Assembly (NCBI RefSeq): GCF_000340215.1
Contig: NW_006921533.1
Span: 7,006,500-7,070,499, forward strand
Direction of reading: 5' to 3'
Length of the DNA: 64,000 nt
DNA from: Pseudocercospora fijiensis CIRAD86
Lineage: Eukaryota; Ascomycota; Dothideomycetes; Mycosphaerellales; Mycosphaerellaceae
The notes beneath the pieces are model-generated. The model did no database searches and was not told the origin of the DNA. It saw nothing but the letters and a program-made list of their open reading frames with translations. The stretch's first letter is position 1. Each line of letters starts with the position of its first letter. The translations under genes and the position numbers were made by a program. Shown here piece after piece: positions 1-9,681 of the stretch.

Positions 1-162
1 TCCCACGACGGTAGCACCAGTCTGGAAGACTCGGACCATCTTGCGGTGCTACCTCCTCTGACACAAGTTCCGACAGGCGTGAGTAAGCTGTCGGATGAGT
101 TCAGTAGCGAAGACGAGCACGAGCAATTCGATGATGCGCCAGAAGAGAAAGACGGAGGATGA
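1..162 (+). CDS. C-terminal end of an unknown protein (partial)
   Basis: Frame 1 is open from the first base to a TGA at 160-162, giving 53 residues. The tail is Ser/Asp/Glu-rich and ends in an acidic run (EDEHEQFDDAPEEKDGG), which looks like a disordered C-terminus. The upstream part lies outside the window, so no function can be given. An intron acceptor inside this piece cannot be excluded. Confidence 0.55.
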   Translation, partial: SHDGSTSLEDSDHLAVLPPLTQVPTGVSKLSDEFSSEDEHEQFDDAPEEKDGG

Positions 163-728
163 GATGGCACTTCTGTCTGAGTATTGTGAATGAGATGTAC
201 GATGTGACGACTACGTGGGTGATACAGTACGGGAGAGACTCTGAATAGTGCAGCCTATGCCTAAGACTTACTTTTTTGCCGCTCGCTGCGGCATAGTGAT
301 TTGATCTCGCGTTACATTTCCCTGTCGGGATATTAGACCACGGTGGAGCTGCAGTTGAGTATGTCCAGCGAGTGCGGCCCCCGTTTGTTCGCTGGAATGT
401 CATGATTACAAACTGAATCGGGCTCCAGAAGTCGTGTTCTTTCCTATTAACGCCAGTCCATCAGGTCACCCTCGCGGCCAACGACGATCCAGCAATCCAC
501 CTACTCTCACCTTCCTCCGTGTAACACAGTACATCCAATAACTATCGCAACATCACTTCAAACATCATGCGCATTGCGCTGAAGGTGACGTAAGAACGAT
601 CATGTGTGCTCATTGAGCAGGGGCTGGGCGAGGTTGCGCCTGCGACTGCAGCACAGTCTTGGCAGAGAAGGCAGGACAACACCAGATTCGTTTCATTCTA
701 CACAAAATGGAGGAGCGCGAACAGCGCA
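163..728. other. Intergenic, no gene seen
   Basis: This stretch joins the 3' side of the partial gene to the promoter of the arylsulfotransferase-like gene. Only short ORFs without protein character occur here. No repeat or RNA gene was recognised. Confidence 0.5.
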
Positions 729-2333
729 ATGCCTCTCCTCTTCTCAATCCTGGTCCAGCTTTTGGCTGTGCCACAGATCGTACGCAGTGACCTCGTACCT
801 GCCGATGCCTCCAAGAACATTTCATGGCCATATCATACCTTCAAAACAGCCAATTTCACACCACCAGTCTTAGAGATCGCAGGCAACAGCAGTTCAGACG
901 GCTACTTCTTCTTTGCCCCTAATGGTGCCACCGCATTCCAAGTTGCGCCCATAGTTGCAGACTCGGTTGGAGATGTGATCTGGAATGGCCCGAAATACTA
1001 CAAAGCATTCGGGTTCGCGGCCCAAGAATACAAAGGCGAAAAAGTGCTCGTGGCTTGGAATGGATCGAGTTTTCAGGAACCTATTGGACGTGGACATGGT
1101 TATGTGACGCTCTACAATAAACATTATGAGCCCGTGGCGAATGTCACGTTACCCGGCAACTTTCTGGAGATGAATGCGAGTGTCAGATATCCTTCCAATA
1201 TCGACTTGCACGAGATGCATATTACCGAGAAGAACACCATGCTTGTGCTTGGAAACAACATCACGGAAGCTGATCTGACTTCTGTCGGTGGTCCTGTGGA
1301 TGGCTGGGTCGTGGAGGCTCAAGTCTACGAGATCGACATCGCCTCGAACAATGTTCTCTTTTCGTGGAAGAGTCTGGATCACATAGACACTCTACCTCTG
1401 AGTGATTCCGTCTACCCTCTCGGAACAGACGAGCAAGACGGCAAAAGCCAAGCCACTGCGTGGGGATACTTTCACATCAACTCCGTCGCACCGCTCGGAG
1501 ACGGCTACATCCTCAGCTCTCGATACCTCGCCAGCGCAATCGCGCTCTCGAGGACAGGCGAAGTCTCATGGCGTGTCCAAGGTATACACGGCAATGGCTT
1601 TACGCTCGGCAAAGACGCCGACTTTCGATACCAGCACCACATCAGAGTCGTGTCGGCAAATGACAGCAACGTGGTGATACGAATGCACGACAACCACAAT
1701 TGCCCATTTGACAACAATACCGTCCCGGCTTCTGGCAAAATCCTGGACATCGATCTCGACAAGAAACATGTCAATCTCCTCGCTCAATATTTCAATCACT
1801 CCGGTCCAATTTTCCCTACAGCGCAAGGAAATTTCCAGCGCATGGAGAACGGGAATTACTTCACTGGTCACGGCTGGATCCCAGTCTTGGAGGAGTTCTC
1901 AGCAGACGGCAAAATCCTCTCGACTATCCAATTCGGCAACGCAACGAAACGCCCAGGTGGCGGCTTCTTCTCCGGCGCGCGAGGCACACTTTCCTATCGC
2001 GGCTGGAAGCAAGCATGGATCGGATGTCCCAAGACCAAGCCCGCCGTTCGGGCAGAGTACATAGGCTCTTCGACCGCACCTCGAGGCACGAGAGTCTACA
2101 TCAGCTGGAACGGAGCGACGGAAGTCGCGGCGTGGAAAATCTCTGGAGGCATTGAAACGATTTCTGAGATTGAGACTGTGCCGAGGAAAGGTTTTGAGAC
2201 GGTGGTGGAGATTGCGGATGTTCAGTTTGTGCGTGTCGAGGCTGTGTTGCGGAGTGAAGCTCCTCGGGATTGTGGGAATGGGACTTTGTCTGAAGTCGTG
2301 TTTACGCAGGCACCTGGTGTGGTAGCACGTTAG
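729..2333 (+). CDS. Secreted arylsulfotransferase-like (ASST) protein
   Basis: An intronless ORF of 534 aa. I chose the ATG at 729 over the upstream in-frame ATG at 606 because it begins a clean signal peptide: a hydrophobic core (LLFSILVQLLAVP) ending near residue 20. The body resembles fungal arylsulfotransferase-family proteins (Arylsulfotran_2), a beta-propeller fold. Family-like features include DADFRYQHHIR followed by MHDNHN near the middle and GNFQRMENGNYFTGHGW further on. Many NxS/T sequons (for example NISW, NSSS, NGSS, NVTL, NASV) fit passage through the secretory pathway. In bacteria the family moves sulfate between phenols. Most fungal members are uncharacterised, so the substrate is unknown and catalysis is not certain. 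Confidence 0.8.
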   Translation: MPLLFSILVQLLAVPQIVRSDLVPADASKNISWPYHTFKTANFTPPVLEIAGNSSSDGYFFFAPNGATAFQVAPIVADSVGDVIWNGPKYYKAFGFAAQEYKGEKVLVAWNGSSFQEPIGRGHGYVTLYNKHYEPVANVTLPGNFLEMNASVRYPSNIDLHEMHITEKNTMLVLGNNITEADLTSVGGPVDGWVVEAQVYEIDIASNNVLFSWKSLDHIDTLPLSDSVYPLGTDEQDGKSQATAWGYFHINSVAPLGDGYILSSRYLASAIALSRTGEVSWRVQGIHGNGFTLGKDADFRYQHHIRVVSANDSNVVIRMHDNHNCPFDNNTVPASGKILDIDLDKKHVNLLAQYFNHSGPIFPTAQGNFQRMENGNYFTGHGWIPVLEEFSADGKILSTIQFGNATKRPGGGFFSGARGTLSYRGWKQAWIGCPKTKPAVRAEYIGSSTAPRGTRVYISWNGATEVAAWKISGGIETISEIETVPRKGFETVVEIADVQFVRVEAVLRSEAPRDCGNGTLSEVVFTQAPGVVAR

Positions 2334-2502
2334 GAGTGCGGCCTGTGGAAGAGGAAATCTGGATTCAGCACTGTGATGATGTTGGATTGGGATATTCGTG
2401 CCGTGATTGACCATATCCAAGATGTTTTGGTCTCCAAAGCTATCTCGCCGAATGGTTTCACGGCGATGTGTGGTGGTGGATGTTCTGCTGACATGGCCAC
2501 GA

Positions 2503-3585
2503 CTAGGCTACTGGCTCTGAAATAATGGTTTCGCCTCTAGGCCCGTCAGACGCTTCGTAGTTGGCGCTCCAATCTGGCCAATTTGTATCAAGGACAAAGC
2601 TCCCGCAGGCTGGCTCACCACGTCTGCCCTCTTCCAGCTTGCGCCAGACTGTGCTCACGACTCTTTTACGCTCTTTGGCGGATGTAGCTGTGAGGTAGAC
2701 ACCCGTTCCATATCTCCCTCGCCATATTTCGATGGCAATTTCACCAAGGTGGATGTTACGCAGTGCTACGCAGACAGGAGAATCGTCGTCTGGTGAGTTA
2801 TCAGTGTGAGTTCTAGTGATATGAATGTCAAGCCGCTTACCGGCCCAGACTGTGCTGTAAGAGTCCTCTCCGGGATAGTAGATACGAAGCTCGAGCCTCT
2901 CGATGGGATGCTGAACCCTAGAGCCGAAGCAGGACTTTACCAGAATGCCAAGTTCTGTTGCATGATCGGGCACTTTATCGCCTTGCAGCCTCTCTTTATT
3001 TGGAGCGTTTTCTCGACCCAGTGACGCCGCACGCGGTGGGCAATAATTTCTGGGGATGTAGGTGCCCGCAAGGTGGACACTTCTCGACTGTCGTAGTAGT
3101 CGAGGTGTGGTTTCATGCAGGATGTGAAGTCCGTGCGGATACTGCACAAAGAGGCTGGTGTGCCTTCTGGTTGGAATGGCAAAATGCGTCTTCAATTCCT
3201 CATTGACCTGCTTGTTCACAGCAGAAAGTGTATGGTATGCCGTTCGAGTATGCTCATATGTATCCTCGGGAGGATCGGCGGTATCTGGCGTCAAGATAAT
3301 GGCGGCAGGCTGCACTGCATCCAGGAGCGAAGGGCAGTATCGCGTCTCGACGACGGGCTCACTGTGGAGTGGAATAGCTGGATAGGGCGATCGCCTGCCG
3401 CCATATTGGCGATGTATTATATCGTGTGGTGCACCTTGAAGCTTCGCAACGCCAATGGTGATATGACGGCAGTCGAGAATGGCATATGAGTAGATCTCGA
3501 GACGCAGCTCGCACGGGAGGTCGAGGAATGGGCAGGTCGGAGCTGGAGGAGGTGTGGTCTGTTGCAAAGCCATGGTCATTGCCAT
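2503..3585 (-). CDS. F-box / 2EXR-like protein
   Basis: A 360-aa ORF on the minus strand. The ATG at 3585 sits in an excellent context (ccaccATGG). After a Pro-rich N-terminus the protein has FLDLPCELRLEIYSYAIL at about residues 20-37. This is the degenerate F-box/2EXR motif common in large filamentous-fungal families. The rest (for example HTLSAVNKQVNEELKTHF and PIERLELRIYY) matches the usual layout: a second conserved helix, then variable sequence. Some such proteins are substrate adaptors of SCF ubiquitin ligases, but many are uncharacterised and no target can be named. It converges with the arylsulfotransferase-like gene; the stop codons are about 170 bp apart. Confidence 0.75.
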   Translation of the reverse strand: MAMTMALQQTTPPPAPTCPFLDLPCELRLEIYSYAILDCRHITIGVAKLQGAPHDIIHRQYGGRRSPYPAIPLHSEPVVETRYCPSLLDAVQPAAIILTPDTADPPEDTYEHTRTAYHTLSAVNKQVNEELKTHFAIPTRRHTSLFVQYPHGLHILHETTPRLLRQSRSVHLAGTYIPRNYCPPRAASLGRENAPNKERLQGDKVPDHATELGILVKSCFGSRVQHPIERLELRIYYPGEDSYSTVWAGKRLDIHITRTHTDNSPDDDSPVCVALRNIHLGEIAIEIWRGRYGTGVYLTATSAKERKRVVSTVWRKLEEGRRGEPACGSFVLDTNWPDWSANYEASDGPRGETIISEPVA

Positions 3586-3984
3586 GGTGGGAGATCAGTA
3601 GTTACAGGAGAGCAGTGCACGCATATGCAAAGTACGAGTTGTTTCGCGCAGGATGGTGGTCACAAGTCGCAAGTGCCGAGTTCGTTACTGCCACGTCTAC
3701 TGGAGCATTTACCTCTCCTTCACCTTCACCTGTCTATTCACACTCTTCTCAATAGGCACCTTTAGCAGTAGGTTTCCGGCCGTTTCTCATATGTAAGAAG
3801 CCGCGAATAGCGTCGTTTTAGCGGCGGAAAGTGAATAACTAGAATAACGGCCAATTTGAGGTTTAGTAGTAGGTTTTAGTGGCGTCTACTAAACGATTGC
3901 TTAGTAAGCAAAGGAGGTACTAAGAAGCGACCGGGGTCGTAGACCTTACTATAATTAGCACTATAGAATAGACGTTAATTGCGA

Positions 3985-5460
3985 TAGTATACTATAGCGT
4001 AGTACGACTCGGACGGCTTCTCGACGGATAGTAAACTCGAAGAAGATATAGCGGCTATTTACGGTAGAATATTAGTAACTATAGCAGCTATATTAGCTTC
4101 TAAGGTAGACAATCTACTAGATCTAGCTATTCGCCGAGATAATAAGACTAAGCGTAAATACTAGCATAGATAGGCTCGTAATAATAGGCTATATAAAGAG
4201 CCGCGAGAGTATCTAAAGGATAAGCAGTAGTTACTAGAAACATATTCTAATACTAACTTCTAAAGTAACTTCCGCTTTACTAAGTAATAGGTACTAGAAT
4301 TAACTAAATTGCTAGATATTAGGTCTATTAAACTACTAAACCGTATACGGTACGATCTAATAATAGTACTATATATAGTATATAGAAGGCTCTTAAATCT
4401 AGGCTATTAGTATAACCTATACTAGATATTTAGTCGTAGTAAGGGTTAGGTGTCTATCGTATTTAATACTACTTGCACTTAATTAGTAAGGCGCTAGAAA
4501 GGTCGATTAGTATAGGACTTTAATCGATTAAGTAAAGAATACCTATAGCGGATAGCTATTACTATCGCTAGATTAATCGATATTAAGTATATATTTAGTT
4601 ATATCGATAGTACCTTACGGAAGTGCTATAGACCGACTTGTAACTAGCGGCTATTCTATAATAGCTATAAGCACTTCTATAGCCTTAAGTATTAAGGTAT
4701 TGTCCTTTCGGATAGTATAATATTGCTATATAGCCTAGCACCTAGCTTCTATAGCGATATAACGTTAATGCTAGAGAGTAGATTTAATAAGGTCTAGAAG
4801 TCGTATTTCGAGCCGCCTAGATAGCTATATCGACTATTTAAAGAGCAGGTATTCTTATATAGTAATTAAGTATATAATATCGCTAATAGGGTTATAGAAA
4901 GCTAGAAGACCGTAAATAGCGAGTTTCGTAATACTAACGAGACTACGGCTATAAAGGAGATAAGTACTATCTACTAGTTAGTCGAATAGGGCTCTATAGA
5001 GGTTATTAATAACTTCGAGTTAATAAAGTACTTCTATAGGCTCCGAGTCGAGTTAATACTAGTCGGAGCGATATATATCGTTGCTATATTACTTACTAAT
5101 TGCCTTACTTGTTATCGTAGCGAGAATAAGATTAGTCGACTATATAAGGTAAAGCCTCCGAGTACGCGCGAATATCTCGCTAATCTACTACCCCTACCTA
5201 TAATGCCTATAGCTCTAACTAGCAACGACGACCTTCTACGCTATAGTAGGCACTTCGGAGTAGGCTTTTAAGTAGGCGACGAGGTATTCGATAGTAGCGC
5301 TTTGTTTAGATATAGTCGGACGATTATACCGGACTATAAGACGGACGAGATTAAGGTTATTAATATAACGAGAGAAGATTAAATTAGGAGATAGAGGTAG
5401 AAGATATAGGAAAGTAGTAGACGCGGGTATACCCGCACTAGCGCGTAGTATATTATATAA
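3985..5460 (+). pseudogene. Harbinger (DDE_Tnp_4) transposase relic
   Basis: Frame 1 stays in register for over 400 codons. It is broken only by TAG/TAA codons where Gln or Trp is expected, as RIP would produce. Around 4606-4760 the reading includes YIDSTLRKCYRPTCN (first catalytic Asp; S for G in the usual IDGT), KYxGIV and YSDITLMLESRF (second Asp). Further on come INNFELIKYF, VAILLTNCLTCYRSEN and a PPSTREYL block, matching the conserved C-terminal part of fungal Harbinger transposases. No frameshift was found. The original start is not preserved; the 5' limit is approximate. No functional protein can be made. Confidence 0.85.
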
Positions 5461-5897
5461 GATACTTTGCGACTTTAAATATAATAATAATATTACTAAT
5501 TTTATATATTCTTACGTACGCTATATTCTTTAGTATACGGCGCGTCTTATCGTCTAAAAACGAGCGAAAACGAGTAATACGTTATTACGTAGCGAGTCGT
5601 AGAAGGTCGAAGCCTGCTTACTAAGCGATAAAATCTCGGCTTTCCGCATTACTTCGAGCTATATACTATAATACCTACCCTATTTTACGAGTTCCTTAGA
5701 GCCGTCGATACGGGTTCGCTATTCGAGCTCCGACTCTACGATTTTACTAAATATAGAGGGTCTTAGTACTCTTATATCGAACGAAGCTACAATTTCGAAT
5801 AGGTACTCGTAAAAGAAGATATCGACTAAGTAATTATAACATTCTCGACAACAAGAATACGACAATTGTAATACCCTAAGCTTAACCCTTATCCTTA

Positions 5898-5927
5898 CCC
5901 TAACCCTAACCCTAACCCTAACCCTAA
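5898..5927. repeat. Interstitial telomere-type repeat (CCCTAA)5
   Basis: Five perfect tandem CCCTAA units, preceded from about 5874 by degenerate units (CCCTAAG, TTAACCCTT, ATCCTTA). CCCTAA/TTAGGG is the usual telomere unit of filamentous ascomycetes. It lies inside the Harbinger element, in the gap between its two convergent ORFs. The hexamer holds no CpA on either strand, so RIP could not erode it. Confidence 0.92.
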
Positions 5928-6514
5928 GAGATTAAATTATCTACGAGAATATATCCTTATCGATAGTATTAAGGTCTACGAAGCCGTCGCTATCGTTGTC
6001 GTAGTCTAGCGAGTCCGCTTAACTGTCTATAATATTATTAGAAAGAAGCTCTATTTATAATAAAGGTAAGGGTCTTAATAGCAATAAAGCGGTTATCGTT
6101 ACTTATAGGGCCTAAATACTAGACTAGACAGTATCGATTTAACGTACTATCTTTAGCTTAACGTCTCTTACTATAGCGCTTATTACGGCGGACAAGTCGC
6201 TTATATCTCTCGTACGGCTAGTAGGACTTAGTATGCTCGGCGCCTCGCTAACGGCGCTAATAATAGAGACACTTAAAGACTCTAATAGCGAGCTAATTCT
6301 ACGTCTTAAGCTACGGCCCTTAGCGAGTGTTCTTAGAGTATTAAATATAGGCGATAGTACCTCCTTTAGTATAGCTCCTTATACCTATAATCTACGCTAG
6401 AGCCGTTTAGTCTCGAAGTCTAAACGACGACGCTTAGTAAGCTAAGCGGTATTGCTATCGACCGTAGATAGCGTCGATAAGTCGATAACTTCTACTCGTT
6501 AAGTAGGCGTTATT

Positions 6515-6562
6515 AGAGCAGCTACTAGAGCCGCTACTAGAGCCGCTACTAGAGCCGTTACT
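6515..6562. repeat. 12-bp minisatellite, 4 units
   Basis: Four tandem 12-mers of the type AGAGCCGCTACT, with one or two substitutions. The unit length is a multiple of three, so the array keeps the frame of the minus-strand Harbinger ORF. Confidence 0.85.
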
Positions 6563-7166
6563 ACTAGAGCCGGAGCCTAACTACTACGCTAAGAGAGTGT
6601 CGATAGTATAGTATTACGTATATTCTCGGCCGGACTATTAAATGCCTTTAGTTCCTTCGTATTTAATACCTTCTTACGCTATACTTTATCTAGTCGAAAT
6701 AGTGTCTTTATAGCCTTATCGAGAAGCTAGTTTTAAAGGGTCTCTACTACGACAACTCCGGAAGCTCCGTTAAAAGGCCTTCTCGCAACTACTCGGCGCT
6801 TAACTATTATACGATAAGCCCTTACTAGATCGCTAATAAGAGGCTTATCGGTTAGCTAAGTAGTAGTAATAATAGACTTAAAGCTAGCATTCTAGTTACG
6901 CACTTTGCTAGTTACTCGCTTATAAGCCGTAGTAGCGCTAACCTTAGCAAGAGTAAGCTTACTAGCCGCCGAGATATAGCTATTACTATTAAGTCGAGTA
7001 TTGCTATATTCCTTAGCAATAGTAGCGGCAATAAGGTCGTCTTAAGAAGGACCTAAATTAACTAAAGTTTAACTGTCGGTCTAACTGTCGGTCTAACTAT
7101 TAATTCAAGTGCTATTTAGCATAGAAACAGGCTCCTTAATTAGCGTAGATACTAGCGTAGAAACAG

Positions 7167-7202
7167 GCGGCTAGATAGGCGGCTAGATAGGCGGCTAGAT
7201 AG
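7167..7202. repeat. 12-bp minisatellite, 3 perfect units
   Basis: Three identical copies of GCGGCTAGATAG, again a multiple of three and again within the minus-strand accessory ORF. Confidence 0.85.
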
Positions 7203-8072
7203 GCTCTTCGACTAGTGTAGAAACGAGTAGTATATTTACTTCGTAGACCTAATTAGCTACTAAGCGATAGGTTATTAGACTATCGAGTAATATAGTTAGA
7301 CTATATAGCGTAGGTTAACTATTATAGTCGCGGACTATAGCTAGTAGCGTATAGAAGGAAGGACCTAAGCGAGGGTATAGATCGCTCCGCGAGAAGCTAT
7401 AGTTTAGATCGAGAAGTGCGGTAATAGGTAGTAGGGTAGGTCTTAGGGTAATAGGAACGGCTATAATACTAAGAAGCTTTAAATAGGAGGTATTTGCTAA
7501 CAAATCTAAGCTTCCAAATACTCTACGTATTCTCGGAAGCCTAAATATATACCTCTCTTAAGGTACGGACCTAGTTCTAATTATATCGCTCTCTTCCGAG
7601 ATCTCCGTAACTCCTCCTATAACGGCTCTTAGAGTAATTATATATAGGCTACTAGACCTATATAACCCTTAGCAGCCGTCCGGCGACCTTTATATACCTC
7701 TTACTAAACTCTCCGCTATTATATATACGGGTAGGGGGTATATAGTAGCTCGTATATAATAGGTACTATACTAGCGGTAGAGGAATTTAATAGAAGCCGA
7801 GGGTAGGGTTTAAGCTACTACGCTAAGCGCTTAGTATACTCCTTTACTTAACTACTAACGGCCTAGCGTAGGGGCTAATTAGCGTATTTGCGATTATATA
7901 AGCGTATACAGTTAACTATACGAGCTCGTATAGTTACCTATGCTTTTATTTACTTAATCCTTTACGTACGGATAACTATACGGAGTTTATTCACATGTTA
8001 AGGCGCTAGTGCGTGCCACTGCCGCGTGCACGGTGCGCAACTGCCATTTGAAACCTTCTGCTAAAGGTGCCT

Positions 8073-9681
8073 AATTACAGGAGCTTCGTGCTTCATCAAT
8101 AATTGATTGAATGGCGACTCAGCTTTCTATCACTGTATGCATATGACGTTTGCCCTATCAATACGCCAAGCAAGCTCGATTTCCTCGGAAATGAGCGGTA
8201 ACTTCGTCCAGCGAGTCGCAAGCCCAAGCTTCTTCGCACACACCATGCACACTGCACAGGTACTGGGGCCATCTCAACCACGCCTTGTCGGCCATTGATG
8301 AGGCATAATATGGACGCTATCGTCCGGACGGCCTGGAGATGCGCGTGCGACCAAGTCATCCAGCAGCGCTGCGTGGTACCCGAATCAGGCCGCTGAGCGC
8401 TCAATTCAATAATAATGGCCCTCCCTGTCCTACACACGCCATCTATAACACGTTGGCAATGCAGCAGCAACCCAACCATTCTCGTCATCTCATCAAGCGC
8501 CTGGTCGCCACGCCACGCCACGCCACGACCGATGCTTGTGCGACCGTCGGCAGACCAACGCATTCGGAGAGCAGGTCTGCATGGCGTCGAGTCCTGTACG
8601 ACACGGTGCAACTCTTCTGGACGAACGATACCACGTCGCATGGTTTGACAGCAGCTTCAGTCGCACTTCCTGCGGTAGAATACCTCTGTCCGAGCCTGGA
8701 CACCGCCGATTTCCGGTTTGATCTCGCAGTGCCGCCGACTAGTTGGACTTTCAGAGACCTGAGTAGCCCGATATCATAGCGTATCTAACGCCGGGAATGT
8801 GCGCGGAAGGACGCACAGTCTTCCCCGTACGACGGTATACTGCTGCAGGCTGTTGCCATTTCATCAGACGCGCATAATGCAAGCACGACACAACGTGCTG
8901 CACGATTCCCACTTGCCGTATTATTATTGCGCTGCACGCGAGGCGACGCGAGCCCGACTCCACTGCTCGACCGTTTGGGTGGTGGCTTTTTTTGGCGCGT
9001 CGTGAGGCACCACACAACTGGGATTGCCTGCTGCAATAACGCAGCGTCCTCACCACTTGTTGACGATGCGCACGCAAAGCACTAAACATCCGCCTCACAG
9101 CAATTTCAGAAGGTTTGTACACGTGCGACTATTTTAACAACTTTATTCATACTACCCATGTCCAGACGCGTGATGTTCGCGTTAGCTGACTGCTTCCAAA
9201 CTCCACATGTTGTGCAACACTTCAGCTGTCGAGCGTCGAGAGCGTCGACATCGCGACACCAGACCGGCTTCCCACGCCGTCGCCGCCTCTCCGAAGCATC
9301 TCGTTCCTCTTGTGCAAGGATACGCCCTGGCGCTGGCGCTCAAGTCGTGCAACATCAAGCTTCGGGATCAAGCACCACATAGAAACCGCAGCCCGCAGCC
9401 CTTCCCTTTCCCGCCTTTGCCAGCGCCATAAACAACTCTCACTCCGTTTTCGCGACGCGGTGGGCCGGCATTGGATGGCGTTGATGCTTTCGTAAACGAC
9501 GTCGACAACTGCATCGTTCATGGCCGACACATTCTCGTCTGCAGCAACTCACGACACCATGCTAAGCATTCGCCCTACAACCACGTCGACAAGCTGATAG
9601 CGACGACCAGCACCTGATGAAAGGACGACCTCCACCTCTGTGTTCCTTCCTTCACGCCTCCCAGCAATCTTACATCTCACC
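8073..9681. other. Intergenic, 1.6 kb, no gene seen
   Basis: Composition returns to the host type at the Harbinger border. Several ORFs of 60-180 codons occur on both strands but overlap one another and show no domain character. The stretch probably holds the promoter and leader of the membrane-protein gene at 9682. Confidence 0.5.

Larger units (their letters stand above)
5990..7503 (-). pseudogene. Second ORF of the Harbinger element (relic)
   Basis: The minus-strand frame through 7503 and 6909 stays in register for about 500 codons, broken only by RIP-type stops. Readable pieces are DLVRAYRIIVKRRVVARRPF, a basic KRRRLDFETKRL segment and a Ser/Ile/Leu-rich stretch further on. Position and convergent orientation suggest the accessory protein (often Myb/SANT-like, DNA-binding) that autonomous Harbinger elements encode beside the transposase. 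I could not recognise a Myb motif, so this role is inferred from context only. A run of four-residue VAAL repeats comes from a 12-bp minisatellite at 6515-6562. Confidence 0.5.
3754..8072 (+). mobile_element. Complete RIP-degraded PIF/Harbinger DNA transposon
   Basis: The element is 4,319 bp and is bounded by 23-bp terminal inverted repeats, 3754-3776 and 8050-8072, which match at 22 of 23 positions (outer end AGGCACCTTTAGCAG). With these ends a 3-bp duplication AAT flanks it (3751-3753 and 8073-8075). A TA duplication, with the TIR starting one base further in, is the alternative. Base composition changes sharply at both ends: inside, TpA is very common and CpA/TpG are rare while CpG persists, the RIP signature. 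It carries a transposase on the plus strand and a second ORF on the minus strand, convergent. That is the two-gene layout of autonomous Harbinger elements. Both are dead. Confidence 0.88.

Noticed and set aside
3985..5460. First thought that the 4-5.4 kb relic was a Starship-type tyrosine recombinase (DUF3435)
   Set aside because: The conserved blocks match the Harbinger DDE_Tnp_4 pattern, and the 4.3-kb TIR-bounded size does not fit a Starship.
8096..8641. 181-codon minus ORF between the Harbinger element and the membrane-protein gene
   Set aside because: It overlaps several ORFs on the other strand, has no domain character and looks like chance in GC-balanced sequence.
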